Shown piece after piece: positions 4,670-5,463 of a DNA stretch of 5,463 nt. The DNA comes from Actinomycetota bacterium (lineage in GTDB: Bacteria > Actinomycetota > Actinomycetes > JACCUZ01). The stretch is taken from contig JAVEDA010000015.1 of assembly GCA_030841195.1 (NCBI GenBank), forward strand, positions 1-5,463. Direction: 5' to 3'. Every line of letters begins with the position of its first letter. The stretch's first letter is position 1. The notes beneath the pieces are model-generated. The model was not told the origin of the DNA. It did not search any database and saw nothing but the letters and a program-made list of their open reading frames with translations. The position numbers and the translations under genes are program-made.

Positions 4670-5463
4670 GCCGATCGCGAGCTTGCGCCAGGTGTTGCCC
4701 CCGTCGTCCGTTCGGTAGAGACCCGAGACGAGGATCATGTAGCCCACGTCAGGCGTCGTGAAGCCGACGTACTCCGCCGTGGCGCCGTCTCTGGCGGGCA
4801 GGTCGGGCAGCGGAGTAAGTGTGCCGTCGGTCGAGACTCGCGTCAGCACTGGATCGACGCCCTGTCCGACGAGAGCCTCGCGGTCGGTGCGGGCCCCGAG
4901 AGCCGCGCTGTTGGGAACGGCACCGTTGTCTGATTTGAGCGGGACGTCGGTCCACGACGATCCGTCAGGAGACACCGCGAGGCGGGAGAGGGTTCCGGTC
5001 ACGCACTTGACCCAAAACGAGCTGACAGCTGAGAGGTCGGCCTGTAGAGAGTCGGCGCAGGGTCCGTCATGGGAGGCGAAGCCATCCGGGCCGCCCACCC
5101 ACACCGGAGAGCTTCCGGTTCCCACCACGACGACCCGGTCACCCTGTACCGCCAGGTCGCCCGGGCCGGTGACGGACACGCCCGGCACCCGGGACCAGGC
5201 GTCGGTCCCGACCGCGGATCGCCACAGCTGCTGGGTGTTCTCGCCATCCCCTGTAGGCACCAGTGCCCAGGCAGTTCCCGCTGCGGCCGCGAGCCGGGTG
5301 ACCATTCCCGGCGTGCTGACCCGGGACCAGCTGTGACCGCCGTCGTGTGTCGACCACAAGCCATCGCCGAAGAGCCAGCCGTCCTGGGCGCTCCCGAACC
5401 GGACTTCCGTAGCGGTGTAGCGGCTGGGCACCACAGCTAGTCCCTTTGCGTCGTCCGGGACGG
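4667..5463 (-). CDS. BNR/YCF48-like beta-propeller protein, C-terminal part (runs off right edge)
   Basis: The visible 264 residues are the C-terminal part of a probable beta-propeller. Two Asp-box (BNR) motifs are seen: STHDGGHSW at visible residues 37-45 and RTDDGGNTW at 250-258, each preceded by a short strand ending in LW or LY. Between them are repeated blade-like strands such as RLAAAAGTAWALV, GDLAVQGDRVVVVG and SRLAVSPDGSSWTDVPL. VGFTTPDVGYMI and VRFGSAQDGWLFG resemble the repeats of YCF48-like and sialidase-fold proteins. Cysteines occur only in DGPCADS and WVKCVTG and could form a disulfide, which would fit an exported protein; any signal peptide lies beyond the edge. GTG codons at 5429-5434 could act as starts, but the frame stays open and protein-like to the edge (VPDDAKGLA), so I treat the gene as partial. 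Its third-position GC is lower than its neighbours'. No catalytic function is evident. Confidence 0.82.
   Translation of the reverse strand, partial: VPDDAKGLAVVPSRYTATEVRFGSAQDGWLFGDGLWSTHDGGHSWSRVSTPGMVTRLAAAAGTAWALVPTGDGENTQQLWRSAVGTDAWSRVPGVSVTGPGDLAVQGDRVVVVGTGSSPVWVGGPDGFASHDGPCADSLQADLSAVSSFWVKCVTGTLSRLAVSPDGSSWTDVPLKSDNGAVPNSAALGARTDREALVGQGVDPVLTRVSTDGTLTPLPDLPARDGATAEYVGFTTPDVGYMILVSGLYRTDDGGNTWRKLAIG

Noticed and set aside
4758..5440. Plus-strand open frames of 192 and 123 codons opposite the beta-propeller gene
   Set aside because: They are proline-, serine- and arginine-rich with no motif, while the minus strand encodes coherent beta strands and two Asp-box motifs.
1..5463. CRISPR arrays, tRNA or rRNA genes, insertion sequences, attachment sites, toxin-antitoxin or other defence modules
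   Set aside because: Reading both strands I saw no regularly spaced repeats, no tRNA-like cloverleaf, no transposase or integrase motif and no terminal inverted repeats. The gene content is ordinary chromosomal.

Overview
The window is very GC-rich. Most genes have G or C at nearly every third codon position, and GTG starts are common. A DUF3046 gene and several probable leaderless starts are also present. This suggests a high-GC actinobacterium, probably Nocardioides-like (Propionibacteriales), although no marker gene here fixes the genus. The window is almost fully coding, and no gene-free stretch exceeds about 115 bases.

Layout. (1) Positions 1-1190, minus strand: a probable operon read right to left. 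It encodes a 140-residue membrane protein of unknown function, then a 63-residue conserved-looking protein of unknown function, then the N-terminal 160 residues of an Lhr-type ATP-dependent helicase that runs off the left edge. (2) Positions 1191-1304: a short divergent intergenic region with a probable plus-strand promoter. (3) Positions 1305-3924, plus strand: a three-gene ABC exporter of the NodI/NodJ (ABC-2) type, one ATPase and two paralogous six-helix permeases, joined by 4-base stop/start overlaps. (4) Positions 3953-4453, plus strand: a small beta-class carbonic anhydrase with all zinc and catalytic residues. (5) Positions 4471-4662, plus strand: a DUF3046 protein. (6) Positions 4667-5463, minus strand: the C-terminal 264 residues of a probable beta-propeller (BNR/YCF48-like) protein that runs off the right edge.

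How the genes work together. The ATPase and two permeases should form one exporter with a heterodimeric membrane part; its substrate cannot be read from the sequence. The carbonic anhydrase and DUF3046 genes follow closely (28- and 17-base gaps). Each has its own -10-like hexamer 6-7 bases before its GTG start, so they may be transcribed independently as leaderless mRNAs. The DUF3046 gene meets the beta-propeller gene tail to tail with only 4 bases between the stop codons, and both stops lie in one 10-base palindrome.

I found no CRISPR array, RNA gene, transposon or phage gene, and no convincing new system. The observations most worth checking are the repeated leaderless promoter pattern, the lower third-position GC of the beta-propeller gene beside DUF3046 (where recA is often found), and the small uncharacterised protein beside lhr.
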